Below are positions 34,200 through 42,753 of a stretch of DNA of 64,000 bases, piece after piece. The translations under genes were made by a program, and so were the position numbers. The number at the start of each line of letters is the position of its first letter. Position 1 is the stretch's first letter. This stretch comes from Sporomusa ovata DSM 2662. GTDB lineage: Bacteria > Bacillota > Negativicutes > Sporomusales > Sporomusaceae. Location: NCBI RefSeq assembly GCF_000445445.1, contig NZ_ASXP01000002.1:1069001-1133000 (forward strand), read 5' to 3'. The notes beneath the pieces are model-generated. The model was not told the DNA's origin. It searched no databases and saw only the letters and a list, made by a program, of their open reading frames with translations.

Positions 34200-35546
34200 G
34201 TGATAAAATCAGCAGAAGAAATCGCCGCAAAGCGTTTTGAAATCATCAGTTCTTTGCTTGATGCGGCACTCGATCCGTCCTTACTCATTAGCAAGAAGAA
34301 AGAGGTTGCCTGGCATACTGGCAAATCGTATCGCACCATTGGGCGATGGCTAACGGCTTATCAAGCGGACGGTTTTGAGGGTTTGAAACCCAAGACAACC
34401 GTTCCCAAAACAGCTTTTGCACTGCCGGAAGGTTATGCAGATATTGTTGAGGCTGCGATTACGCTTCGGCGGGAATGTCCGTCCCGGAGTGTGCGGGACA
34501 TCATCCAAATCCTTGAGCTTGAAGGCGTTGTTCCAAAGGATACCATTAGCCGCAGCACCTTGCAGCGTCATTTGCAAAAAGCAGGATTTGGTATGCGGCA
34601 AATTCGTATGTATTCCAAAACAAGCCCGGCAGCTCGCCGTTTTGCCAAGCCGCATCGCGGTATGCTTTACCAAGGGGATATCAAGTATGGACCATATTTG
34701 CCAATTGGCAAGGATGATGCCAAAAAGCAGGTTTACCTTGCTGCTTGGATTGACGATGCCACACGTTTCATTGTTAGTGCGAAGTTCTATGAAAACCAGA
34801 AGCTCGACATCATTGAAGATACGCTCAGAGACGCCATCTTAACACACGGATTGCCGGATGCTGTCTATGTGGATAATGGTAAACAATATCGCAGCAACTG
34901 GCTGACCAAGGCATGCGCAAAACTTGGCATTAAGCTTCTTCATGCGCGGCCGTACCATCCCGAAGGGAAAGGTAAAATTGAAAGGTTCAATCGCCGCTTG
35001 GATTCTTTTCTTGCTGAGGCTTCCTTACAAAAACCGCAAAGCCTGGAAGAACTCAATCATTACCTTGATTTGTGGATACAGGAAAAGTACCATAAGGATC
35101 CACATGCCGGACTTGACGGAGTATCACCGGAAATTGCTTACCTAACCGATAAAAAGGCGCTTAGATTTCCAGACATCGAAGCTTGCCGTGAGGCATTTTT
35201 GCATACGGAGGAACGTGAGGTAGACAAAACCGGCTGTATCAGCTTCAATGGCAGTAAATATGAAGTGAGCATGAAACTGATTGGCCGCAAGGTCGAAGTC
35301 CTCTATGATCCTACCTGGCAGGACGAATTAGAAATTCATCATACCGATTTTCCCGCGTTTAAAGCCAAACGGCTGCAAATTGGAGAAAACTGCCGGCAAG
35401 TGGAATTGTTTCCTGAAACACTAGAAAAGGTAACCGCCCAGAGTTCACGCATGCTGGAGGGATTAAAAAACAAATCAGTACAGCCTAAAGCCACCATTGC
35501 GACAAGCTTTAGCAGCATGGCAAAGGGACTAACGCCAAATGTATAA
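34200..35546 (+). CDS. DDE transposase (rve integrase fold)
   Basis: Catalyses strand transfer of the element. 448 residues: N-terminal helix-turn-helix repeats (AWHTGKSYRTIGRWLTAY), then the RNase-H-like integrase core. Candidate catalytic residues are Asp in LYQGDIKYGPY, Asp in VYVDNGKQYRS and Glu in PEGKGKIERFNRR. A C-terminal beta-barrel (SFNGSKYEVSMKLIGRKVEV) is Mu-transposase-like. GTG at 34200 follows AAGGGAG at 9 nt; the TTG at 34191 touches that site. It overlaps the ATPase gene by 8 bp, so the pair is co-translated. All catalytic residues look intact. Confidence 0.93.
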   Translation: MIKSAEEIAAKRFEIISSLLDAALDPSLLISKKKEVAWHTGKSYRTIGRWLTAYQADGFEGLKPKTTVPKTAFALPEGYADIVEAAITLRRECPSRSVRDIIQILELEGVVPKDTISRSTLQRHLQKAGFGMRQIRMYSKTSPAARRFAKPHRGMLYQGDIKYGPYLPIGKDDAKKQVYLAAWIDDATRFIVSAKFYENQKLDIIEDTLRDAILTHGLPDAVYVDNGKQYRSNWLTKACAKLGIKLLHARPYHPEGKGKIERFNRRLDSFLAEASLQKPQSLEELNHYLDLWIQEKYHKDPHAGLDGVSPEIAYLTDKKALRFPDIEACREAFLHTEEREVDKTGCISFNGSKYEVSMKLIGRKVEVLYDPTWQDELEIHHTDFPAFKAKRLQIGENCRQVELFPETLEKVTAQSSRMLEGLKNKSVQPKATIATSFSSMAKGLTPNV

Positions 35547-36339
35547 AGCATTCTTTTCCATGAAGCATACGCCCTTTACCAACAGCATTCCGGTAGACAG
35601 CCTATATATGTCAGATGCTGTGAATGAAAGCCTTGGCAGGCTTTGTTACGCTGCGGAAAATCAACTGTTTGCCGTGGTTACTGCCGAGGTTGGATGTGGA
35701 AAAACAACGCTGATCCGAAGGCTTTCGAAAAGCTTGGACCCGGAAGAATATCTTGTGCTCTATCTTTCTGATTCACAGCTGACACCGCGCTGGTTTTATA
35801 ACGGACTTCTACAGCAGCTTGGCGCCGAGGGAAAATTCTATCGTGGTGACGCGAAACTTAGCCTGCATCGACAGCTTGAATACATGCGTGAGGTCAAGCA
35901 CAAGAAAGTTCTCACCATCGTGGATGAGGCACATCTTTTAAAACGTGAAACCCTGGAAGAAATCCGGTTCATGTTAAATTACCAAATGGATTCGCAAAAT
36001 CCAATGGCGCTTATCCTCGCAGGTCAGAATGAATTGTGGGATAAGCTGAATCTACAGGTTTATGCCGCTGTTCGCCAAAGAATCGATTTAAAATGCAATC
36101 TGCCGTTCCTTGATCGTTCGCAAACAGAAGGCTACATCAAAGCGCATCTTGTTTATGCCGATGGGCAGCAGGACATCTTTACAGATAAAGCCATTGATGA
36201 AATCTACAAATATTCATCCGGCGCGTTTCGTGCCGTTAACAAAGTCTGTATGCACAGCTTACTGAGTGCGGCGCAACGAAACAAAAAGCTTATTGATGAG
36301 CATTTGATTCATCTCGTCATTGAGAGTGAACTTCCATAA
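35539..36339 (+). CDS. AAA ATPase of the transposable element (ExeA/TnsC-like)
   Basis: ATP-dependent target-selection or transposase-activating partner. 266 residues with Walker A TAEVGCGKTTLIRR, Walker B LTIVDEAHLL, a sensor region (MALILAGQNELWDKL) and arginine-rich VRQRIDLKC. N-terminal FFSMKHTPFTNSIPVDSLYMS is typical of ExeA-like transposition ATPases. It overlaps the transposase by 8 bp and is followed by a terminator inside the right end of the element. Confidence 0.92.
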   Translation: MYKAFFSMKHTPFTNSIPVDSLYMSDAVNESLGRLCYAAENQLFAVVTAEVGCGKTTLIRRLSKSLDPEEYLVLYLSDSQLTPRWFYNGLLQQLGAEGKFYRGDAKLSLHRQLEYMREVKHKKVLTIVDEAHLLKRETLEEIRFMLNYQMDSQNPMALILAGQNELWDKLNLQVYAAVRQRIDLKCNLPFLDRSQTEGYIKAHLVYADGQQDIFTDKAIDEIYKYSSGAFRAVNKVCMHSLLSAAQRNKKLIDEHLIHLVIESELP

Positions 36340-36343
36340 CGAC

Positions 36344-36381
36344 CTAAAAATTGGTATCTGCCGAGAGATGCCAATTTTTAG
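36344..36381 (+). terminator. Terminator after the ATPase gene
   Basis: CTAAAAATTGGTATCT pairs imperfectly with AGAGATGCCAATTTTTAG around GCCG. Confidence 0.75.
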
Positions 36382-36461
36382 ATCGTTATGCGGCAAAAAT
36401 GCCGGGCAGATTTTGGCACATGTCGCGAGCAAGGCAAGGACAAAAATAGCGAGCAGGTACA

Positions 36462-36998
36462 AAAAGTAAAAGGATTTTGATGAATGAAATAAAATAAAAA
36501 AGCTGTAATTAAATAACCTAATACTTTATTGTATTTTTTAGAAATGGTATTAAAAAGAGCTAAACGAAATACAATTTCTTCTATTATGCTCGTAAAAAAA
36601 AATGATCCTACAATTATATTTCTAATATAGAAAATGGAAAAAAGAATAAAAAGTTCATATAAATTAAAAATTTTTTTTTGATAGCATTGCTCTAAATTAT
36701 TATCAATTATATGATGTTTTAATTTTTCTTCAAAAGTTAATCCTTCATTATTTGGATTAATTATTTTTTCAATTAATCCAGGTTTTAAATTTTTACATAT
36801 ATTCAAAAAATAATTTGCTTTTTCATAATCACCAAGCATAATCAGTACTCTAATTAACCAAAAGTTAATCGTAAAGTCCTTATAATTATTATTACATAAT
36901 GCTTGATAAAAAATATCTTTAGCTGAAAAAAATTTTTTTGGTTAAATAGATCAATGCCATTTTTGAGTAATTGTCCAGTCTTAATAAAAGTAAAAATA
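36462..36998 (-). pseudogene. CPBP protease, N-terminal part with TPR-like region
   Basis: Upstream half of the disrupted protease gene. The catalytic motif EEIVFR (in TSIIEEIVFRLALF) and the first histidine motif FYFIHQNP are here. A TPR-like helical region precedes them (FWLIRVLIMLGDYEKANYFL). Further upstream the reading frame shifts by one base at an A7T7 run near 36928-36942: GIDLFNQKNFF continues as AKDIFYQALCNNN only if one T is restored. The gene therefore carries two lesions, the frameshift and the insertion. The original start codon is not clear; GGGAGGG lies near 37008. Confidence 0.8.
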
Positions 36999-37093
36999 AA
37001 AATATTCCCTCCCTTAAAAAACATGTATATATAAGCATACTGACGACAACATGATATTTTGTAAAAGCATTCACTTTGTTGTGAATGCTATGG

Positions 37094-37330
37094 TTATTCT
37101 GCTGCTATATATGATTCCGCTTGTAAGTTGAATAGCCTTGCGTATTCTCCATTAAGTTCCATTAATTCATGCTGAGTACCTGATTCTGTAATTTGACTAT
37201 CTTTTAACAGAAATATGCGGTCCGCCATTCTAACACTGGAGAGTCTGTGTGAAATAATAAGAGCGGTTTTTTTTGGCCCCGGATGCCACCGCTGCTTGTT
37301 GGATAGCTAATTTATCGTCTTTTTTTAAAC
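37094..37330 (-). pseudogene. ABC exporter ATPase remnant with internal deletion
   Basis: The 3' end of an ABC transporter (bacteriocin/peptide exporter type): KTALIISHRLSSVRMADRI with the switch histidine, then GTQHELMELNGEYARLF and a stop at 37094. Just upstream a segment DDKLAIQQAAVASGAKK corresponds to the region before the signature. The signature and Walker B are missing, and the two pieces join out of frame at an A-run near 37270. A relic, not functional. The rest of the gap to 37689 is AT-rich with repeats. Confidence 0.75.
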
Positions 37331-37534
37331 ATTACTAACAGAAATAATTTCACCTAAAGTAAAAGCATATTTAGAAAAATCCTGAAATTTAATCCTTATT
37401 CAATTCTATTGTAGGTTTATGCCTGCTCGTGTTCATGAAAATACTACATCAAAAGGAAACTTCTTACAAGTAGGTATGTTTATATAACTTACTACTATAA
37501 AAATACCTATAAATAAGTAGGTATGTTACAAATA

Positions 37535-37614
37535 TAGGTACTTTTACAGTACCAGCTTACCAAAAAGTACCTTATTGTAATAATTTGTATTTAAGTATAT
37601 TATTTAATAAAAAT
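37535..37614 (+). repeat. 80-bp repeat with TAGGTA dyads, copy 1
   Basis: Starts TAGGTACTTTTACAGTACC and ends TTTAAGTATATTATTTAATA, closely matching 41865-41944. Inside, TAGGTAC...GTACCT forms a dyad. Nearby AAGTAGGTATGTT occurs twice (about 37469 and 37515). It lies upstream of the M16 peptidase gene and looks like a promoter/operator block shared with the copZ region. Confidence 0.7.
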
Positions 37615-37689
37615 GATTGCGTTTAAGGTGTCTATTCTATCAAGTAAAGACATCTGAATAATCAAAAATCTCCAAAAAGAGGTGCATTT

Positions 37690-40608
37690 ATGACAATTAG
37701 TGTAGGGCAAATTGTGAATGGATTTAAATTACTTGCAGGGAAAGATGTCAAAGAAATTAATTGCAAATCACAGCTTTTTTGCCATGTCAAGTCAGGGGCT
37801 AAGTTGCTATTTTTAAAAAACGATGATGATAATAGGGTTTTTTCAATTAGTTTTCGCACCCCTCCCAGCGATAGCACAGGATTACCGCATATCTTGGAAC
37901 ATTCTGTTCTTTGTGGTTCGCGTAAATTTCCTACAAAAGAACCATTTGTTGAACTTGTAAAAGGCTCGCTGAATACTTTTATTAATGCCATGACATTTGC
38001 TGATAAAACTATGTATCCTGTTGCAAGTCGCAATAGCAAAGACTTTCGTAATCTTATGGATGTTTATCTTGATGCTGTGTTTTATCCTAACATTGAAAAA
38101 TATCCGGAAATTATGATGCAAGAAGGCTGGCATTATGAACTGGAAAATGCCGCAGATGAGTTAACCTATAAAGGTGTAGTCTACAATGAAATGAAAGGCG
38201 CGTTTTCATCGCCTGATACTATTCTTGGAAGAAAGATTCAGGAAACGCTTTTTCCTGAATCACCTTATGGTGTAGAGTCCGGTGGTGATCCTGATTGTAT
38301 TCCTGACTTAACACAGCAAGATTTTGTTGATTTTCATAAAAAATATTATCATCCGTCAAATAGTTATATTTTTTTATATGGAGATCTGGATATTGATGAA
38401 GAGTTAGCATTTATTGATAAAGAGTATTTAAGCAATTTTGACAAGATAACGGTAGATTCTGCAATAAGAAAACAATTGCCGTTTACCCATACTAAAGATT
38501 GCACTTATGTATATCCTATTTCACCCAATGAAAAGCAGTCGGATAAGACGTTCCTTAGTTTAAACTTTGTTATTGGTGAAGTTACGGATGCGGAAACAAT
38601 CCTAGCTTTTAAAATTCTTAATCATTTACTTTTGTCCACTCCGGCGGCGCCGTTAAAGAAAGCTTTGATTGAAGCGGGTATTGGCAAGGATGTATTTGGC
38701 CGGTTTAATCGCAAGATTCTCCAACCGGTATTTACTGTTGGTGTACGTGGTGCCAATGAAAACCAGAAGGATGATTTTGTTAAGGTGGTTTACAAGACAC
38801 TGCGGCAGTTATCGATGAAGGGTATTGATAGAAAATTCTTGGAGGCATCAGTTAACATCCATGAATTTCACTTGCGTGCAGATGATTTCGGCAATAAAGG
38901 CCTGGGGTATAATTTTGATTGTATGGATAGTTGGCTGTATGATCAAAACCCGCTGATTCATTTGGAATATGAAGCTCCTTTAGCCAAAGTTAAACAGGGT
39001 TTAACTTCTAACTATTTCGAAAATATGATCGAACAACGGCTTTTAGATAATGCCTATCAGGCAATCGTTGTATTAAAACCAGAACAAGGGTTAGCTGAAG
39101 CAAAGAATAGTCAGTTAAAGCAGCAGCTTGCTGAATATAAATCCAAACTGTCAGCAGCAGAAATCCAAGCTATTGTGAATCAAACTGCAAAATTAAAGCA
39201 ACGGCAGACTACCCCGGATTCAGCTGAGCAATTGGAAACCATACCTTTGCTTACGCTTAGTGACATTTCTTCAAAAGTTGAAAAGCTGCCACTGGAAGAA
39301 AGACAGGAAGCGGGCCTAAAGGTGCTATTCCATTCCTTATTTACTAACCGCATCGCCTATGTTAATTTGTATTTTGACACTGCCGGTGTGCCGCAGGAAT
39401 TGCTTCCTTACTTAGTTTTACTTGAACGGGTTCTTGGCGAAGTGGATACCGAAAAATACAGTTATAGTGAACTATCTAATGAAATTAATATTCATACCGG
39501 AGGAATCCATTCTTCTTTAGTGGTCTACTCGGAAAAAAATGACGATACCTTGTTTTATCCGAAATTTATAGTAAGATCAAGGGTACTTGTTGCTAAACTG
39601 CCGGAACTTATGTCACTACTTGGTGAAATTCTTGGTCATAGTAAATTTAATGATAAAAAGCGGCTTAAAGAACTGGTCTCTGAGCTAAAATCTAAATGTG
39701 CTGCGAGTATTTTGCGAGGAGGCCAAGCTATTTCGCTAACCCGGGTATTGTCTTATATTTCGCCGGTAGCGAAATGTAAGGAACTTAGTTATTTATCATT
39801 TTATTATTTTGTTACAAAGCTGGAAGAAAACTTTGAACAGGAATTTGAAAATATTCAGTTTAATTTACAGCAGGTTGCCGACTTACTATTTACCAAGCAA
39901 GGTCTGTTACTGAGTATAACTGCTGATTCGGCTGATTATGCAGAAATTATTAAAAATTTACCGCTATTGGCCGGACAGCTTAAACAGGCTAAATCTCTTC
40001 CAGGCACTTATGAGTTCTGTTTTGCCGCTAAAAATGAAGGCTTAATGACTTCGTCTAAGGTACAATATGTTGCTAAAGGCTATAATTTCCGTCGGCTTGG
40101 CTTTGAATATCATGGTGGTCTAAAAGTAGTAGAAACAATTATGCGTTATGGGTATCTGTGGAATCGACTTAGGGTTCAGGGCGGAGCATATGGCGCTTTT
40201 GCCCGCTTTGAACGCAACGGTAATATGGTGTTTGGTTCTTATCGCGATCCTAATTTACAAGATACTTTGGCTATTTATGATGAAGCTGCCGGCTTTTTAG
40301 AATCATTCACAGTAAGTGACCGGGAAATGACTAAATATATTATTGGCACAATTAGTGATTTGGATAGTCCGTTGACTGCCTCGATGAAGGGAACGCGGGC
40401 AGTTGAAAACTATTTGCAGCATATTACTCAGCAGGACTTAGAACAGGAGCGGCAGCAGATCCTTAATTTTACTCAGCAAAAGGTTAGACAACTGGCACCG
40501 CTAGTTTCGGAGTGTATGAAGCAGAATTATGTATGTGTTCTTGGCGGGGAAGAAAAAATCCAACAAAGTAAAGACTTGTTTAATAATTTAATACGTATTT
40601 TTGAGTAA
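37690..40608 (+). CDS. M16C zinc peptidase (presequence-protease/insulinase type)
   Basis: Large clam-shaped zinc metallopeptidase of 972 residues that degrades oligopeptides, probably cytoplasmic as no signal peptide is seen. The inverted zinc motif HILEH (in STGLPHILEHSVLCGS) with the downstream glutamate region VVYNEMKGAFS is in the first of four M16 repeats. RLRVQGGAYGAFARF near the C-terminus is the substrate-binding Arg/Tyr block. GAGGTG precedes the ATG. It is monocistronic, preceded by the TAGGTA repeats that may be an HxlR-type operator. Confidence 0.95.
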   Translation: MTISVGQIVNGFKLLAGKDVKEINCKSQLFCHVKSGAKLLFLKNDDDNRVFSISFRTPPSDSTGLPHILEHSVLCGSRKFPTKEPFVELVKGSLNTFINAMTFADKTMYPVASRNSKDFRNLMDVYLDAVFYPNIEKYPEIMMQEGWHYELENAADELTYKGVVYNEMKGAFSSPDTILGRKIQETLFPESPYGVESGGDPDCIPDLTQQDFVDFHKKYYHPSNSYIFLYGDLDIDEELAFIDKEYLSNFDKITVDSAIRKQLPFTHTKDCTYVYPISPNEKQSDKTFLSLNFVIGEVTDAETILAFKILNHLLLSTPAAPLKKALIEAGIGKDVFGRFNRKILQPVFTVGVRGANENQKDDFVKVVYKTLRQLSMKGIDRKFLEASVNIHEFHLRADDFGNKGLGYNFDCMDSWLYDQNPLIHLEYEAPLAKVKQGLTSNYFENMIEQRLLDNAYQAIVVLKPEQGLAEAKNSQLKQQLAEYKSKLSAAEIQAIVNQTAKLKQRQTTPDSAEQLETIPLLTLSDISSKVEKLPLEERQEAGLKVLFHSLFTNRIAYVNLYFDTAGVPQELLPYLVLLERVLGEVDTEKYSYSELSNEINIHTGGIHSSLVVYSEKNDDTLFYPKFIVRSRVLVAKLPELMSLLGEILGHSKFNDKKRLKELVSELKSKCAASILRGGQAISLTRVLSYISPVAKCKELSYLSFYYFVTKLEENFEQEFENIQFNLQQVADLLFTKQGLLLSITADSADYAEIIKNLPLLAGQLKQAKSLPGTYEFCFAAKNEGLMTSSKVQYVAKGYNFRRLGFEYHGGLKVVETIMRYGYLWNRLRVQGGAYGAFARFERNGNMVFGSYRDPNLQDTLAIYDEAAGFLESFTVSDREMTKYIIGTISDLDSPLTASMKGTRAVENYLQHITQQDLEQERQQILNFTQQKVRQLAPLVSECMKQNYVCVLGGEEKIQQSKDLFNNLIRIFE

Positions 40609-40697
40609 AGAAAAGAAAGATTGATTTTCATTTGTATTGATCTCTGTGAACATCAGCCGATTAGATAAATAAATTCGATTAGTCCACTTTTTTAGAC

Positions 40698-40738
40698 AAA
40701 GGCCTTCCAGCTTGGTGAGAAACTGGAAGGTCTTTGTT
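40698..40738. terminator. Terminator between convergent genes
   Basis: AAAGGCCTTCCAG pairs with CTGGAAGGTCTTT followed by GTTT; serves the peptidase gene and, in reverse, the hxlR gene. Confidence 0.8.
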
Positions 40739-40745
40739 TATCCAG

Positions 40746-41195
40746 TTATTTCTCCGTGCTGTCACAATCGCATTTATCGCCGCAAATGCAATAGTCACCA
40801 CAGTGGCAGCTCTGTATTATTGGAGCAGAATCTTTACCAGCGGCTAATTCATCAGCTAAAGCTTGTATGCTTGTATTGTAGTTGTTTATCCAGCTAAAAA
40901 CACTTACTAATACTGGTACAATATTTTCGCCAATACTGGTTAATGAATATTCAACTCTCAGAGGGAGTTCATTATATACTTCGCGATGTATTAGTTTATC
41001 CCGCTCAAGCTCTCGCAGTTGGTGGGTCAGGATTGGCTGCGAAATATTAGGCAGTTGTTTTTGCAGGACACCGAATCGTTTGATTCCTTCGCTTAATCGC
41101 CATAAAATCACTAGCTTCCATTTACCGCCGAGCAATCGTTGGACAAGGGCAATTTGAGTAGAAGTTACGGGGCATAATCGTTGAGTTTTTGTCAT
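40746..41195 (-). CDS. HxlR-family transcriptional regulator with Cys-rich tail
   Basis: 149-residue winged-helix regulator. The core CPVTSTQIALVQRLLGGKWK, then ILWRLSEGIKRFGVLQKQLP and SQPILTHQLRELE is classic HxlR. The N-terminal cysteine can serve as a redox or electrophile sensor in this family. Unusually, the C-terminus carries seven closely spaced cysteine/histidine residues (SCHCGDYCICGDKCDCDS), suggesting metal binding. Upstream TTTACACTCCTTTT includes its ribosome site. Neighbours (copper chaperone, DUF134) also hint at metal or redox control. Confidence 0.9.
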   Translation of the reverse strand: MTKTQRLCPVTSTQIALVQRLLGGKWKLVILWRLSEGIKRFGVLQKQLPNISQPILTHQLRELERDKLIHREVYNELPLRVEYSLTSIGENIVPVLVSVFSWINNYNTSIQALADELAAGKDSAPIIQSCHCGDYCICGDKCDCDSTEK

Positions 41196-41303
41196 AATTG
41201 TTTACACTCCTTTTCTAATGGATACTTTTTCAATATAACTACTATTTATCATTGATTTTGGAATAATTGCGTGAGATATATTTCATAATGAGCGCAAAAA
41301 TTT

Positions 41304-41753
41304 TTATTCATCTTGATGTATAACAATTAAAGCATGACACGCAGGACATATTACCTCACAGCAATGTTTCTCACAACAACGTTGTCTGGCGCAATGAGGT
41401 AATGTCCACTTGTGGCCGCAGGTTTGGCAGGTAAAATAGCGTAGGTCATTTTGGCATTTGTGAGCAATTCGAAAAGTGCCGCCGTCAACACGCAATGCCT
41501 GGCCCCGCCATAATGCAGCTGCTATTTTTTGGTGCGCCGCATTAACAATACGATTAAAGGTAGAGCGGGATATTTCCATGCGTTCAGCAGCAGCTAATTG
41601 ATCAAGTAGTTCAATATCTGCTAAGCGAATGGCTTCCATTTCTTCAATTTTTAAGGTAATTTCATCTTGTTTGCAACAGGGAATTCCTGCAGGCTTGTAA
41701 AGGGTAACAGGTGGTAATTGTTCAATGCGACGTTCTTTATGTGGACGAATCAT
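41304..41753 (-). CDS. DUF134 (UPF0251) DNA-binding protein
   Basis: 149 residues. The N-terminal half is a sigma-factor-like helix-turn-helix: LKIEEMEAIRLADIELLDQ, then AAERMEISRSTFNRIV. The C-terminal half is a cysteine/histidine-rich zinc-ribbon-like region (CQTCGHKW, CARQRCCEKHCCEV, CPACH). The family is common in anaerobes beside metal-cluster and Nif-like proteins; a regulator role is inferred. The start has AAAGGAT upstream. Confidence 0.85.
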   Translation of the reverse strand: MIRPHKERRIEQLPPVTLYKPAGIPCCKQDEITLKIEEMEAIRLADIELLDQLAAAERMEISRSTFNRIVNAAHQKIAAALWRGQALRVDGGTFRIAHKCQNDLRYFTCQTCGHKWTLPHCARQRCCEKHCCEVICPACHALIVIHQDE

Positions 41754-41768
41754 AATATCCTTTCAAAT

Positions 41769-41844
41769 TAGAACTATAAATGTTGGACAAGGAAAATTTG
41801 AATAGAAGTTACGGGGCATAATCGTAACGAAGTTTTGTCGTCAT
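41769..41844 (-). pseudogene. Remnant of a second hxlR gene start
   Basis: Base-by-base similar to the beginning of the hxlR gene at 41195: after TTACACTCC and an ATG, both continue CGATTATGCCCCGTAACTTC, then a segment ending CTTGTCCAAC. A 4-base insertion just after the start shifts the frame, and similarity stops after about 20 codons. So a paralogue has been almost wholly deleted, leaving its start and upstream region. Confidence 0.7.
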
Positions 41845-41864
41845 GGTTTACACTCCTTTTTTAA

Positions 41865-41944
41865 TAGGTATTTTTATATTACTAGCTTACATAAAAATAC
41901 CTAATTGCAATTAAATACATTTAAGTATATTATTTAATAAAAAC
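41865..41944 (+). repeat. 80-bp repeat with TAGGTA dyads, copy 2
   Basis: TAGGTATTTTTAT...ATAAAAATACCTA is a long dyad (41865-41903), followed by the same TTTAAGTATATTATTTAATA end as copy 1 at 37535. It lies between the hxlR remnant and copZ and is likely an operator or promoter region. Confidence 0.7.
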
Positions 41945-42128
41945 AAACAAATGTAAATACACATAAGCAAAAACTTTGTATATTTTTATTAGTTTTTGTT
42001 ATATTCAATGTTATTAAAATATAATGTAAAATGCTGTTTACCAAAAATGGTATGGCTTTTATAAAAAAAGCTTAGCAACTAACTACTTGTTATATCAAAA
42101 TTTTACAGAATTGAAAGGGGGTGAGAAA

Positions 42129-42329
42129 ATGAGTCAAACAGTCTTAAAAATTGAAGGCATGTCATGCGGTATGTGTAAAGGCAAGGTAGAAAAAGCACTT
42201 AAAGATCTGTCTGGAGTTACAGGTGTAACTGTTGATTTAGGAAACAAGGAAGCGGTTATAACCGGTTCCGCAGATCGTGCTGAGTATGTAAAGACGGTTG
42301 AAGGACTTGGATTTAAAGTTGTCGGTTAA
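42129..42329 (+). CDS. CopZ-like heavy-metal chaperone
   Basis: 66-residue HMA-domain protein with the metal-binding loop GMSCGMCKGKVEKAL near the N-terminus. It binds Cu(I) or a similar soft metal and passes it to ATPases or regulators. The start is the ATG at 42129 behind AAAGGGGGTGAG. No P-type ATPase is adjacent. It is downstream of an 80-bp repeat that also precedes the peptidase gene, implying shared control, possibly by the HxlR protein. Confidence 0.93.
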   Translation: MSQTVLKIEGMSCGMCKGKVEKALKDLSGVTGVTVDLGNKEAVITGSADRAEYVKTVEGLGFKVVG

Positions 42330-42352
42330 GATCTATGTATAGTTTTTAGGTT

Positions 42353-42392
42353 TAAGCCAAACCGGCGTTCGTTTGAACGCCCGGCTTGACTT
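42353..42392 (+). terminator. Terminator after copZ
   Basis: AAGCC...GGCGTTC / GAACGCC...GGCTT nested stem; the T-run is weak. Confidence 0.6.
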
Positions 42393-42753
42393 AGATCAGA
42401 TTTCATGATTGTAGTTAGGGTAATTAAGCAATAGCAAAAAATGATGACAATTCCGAAGTAAGATTAAATATATTGAATATAAAATTCCGAGCTAAATTGC
42501 CTAAACTGAAAAGAATGGCAACTAGCCAATGGGTATAGCGGGAAACTACTTTACCTCCCATTTGGAAAGGAATGTAATTTTAGAGATAAGTGCAAGAACA
42601 TCTATTGTATGGTTATGTGTATATTGCATTATTTAATTCTGAAATTGCCACGCCATTCCTTATGGCTTATGGCAATTTCTTTATGTATTAGACCAAAACG
42701 TTGGAATGACGGTCAGTGTTTTTCAAAGCAGGCCAATGGGAGGAGTAGAATAA
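42393..42753 (+). promoter_or_regulatory. Leader region of the receptor/methyltransferase cluster
   Basis: No gene. A stem CCAATGGG...CCCATTTGG with loop TATAGCGGGAAACTAC lies at about 42524-42563. A second stem GAAATTGCC / GGCAATTTC lies at about 42641-42680 with TTTATG following, which looks like a terminator or attenuator ahead of the first methyltransferase gene. I do not see a clear Fur box or a known riboswitch. Confidence 0.35.

Larger units (their letters stand above)
33448..36461 (+). mobile_element. 3,014-bp Mu/Tn7-type transposable element
   Basis: Carries three genes (zinc-finger protein, DDE transposase, AAA ATPase). The ends are imperfect inverted repeats: left begins TGTAGCTGCTAACC, right (reverse complement) begins TGTACCTGCTCGC. 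About 30 of the first 48 positions match, including TGCCTTGCTC. They start 5'-TG and end CA-3'. The target duplication AAAAG is at 33443-33447 and 36462-36466. The TGT termini, 5-bp duplication and transposase-plus-ATPase content fit the Tn7/Tn552/Tn5053 group, not IS21. The intact genes and clean site suggest a recent insertion. Confidence 0.92.

Noticed and set aside
33448..36461. IS21 (istA/istB) element
   Set aside because: Gene order with a leading zinc-finger protein, TGT ends, 5-bp duplication and an ExeA/TnsC-like ATPase fit Tn7/Tn552-type elements better.
42393..42753. Cobalamin riboswitch or Fur box before the TonB cluster
   Set aside because: No B12-box-like sequence and no GATAATGATAATCATTATC-like palindrome could be found.
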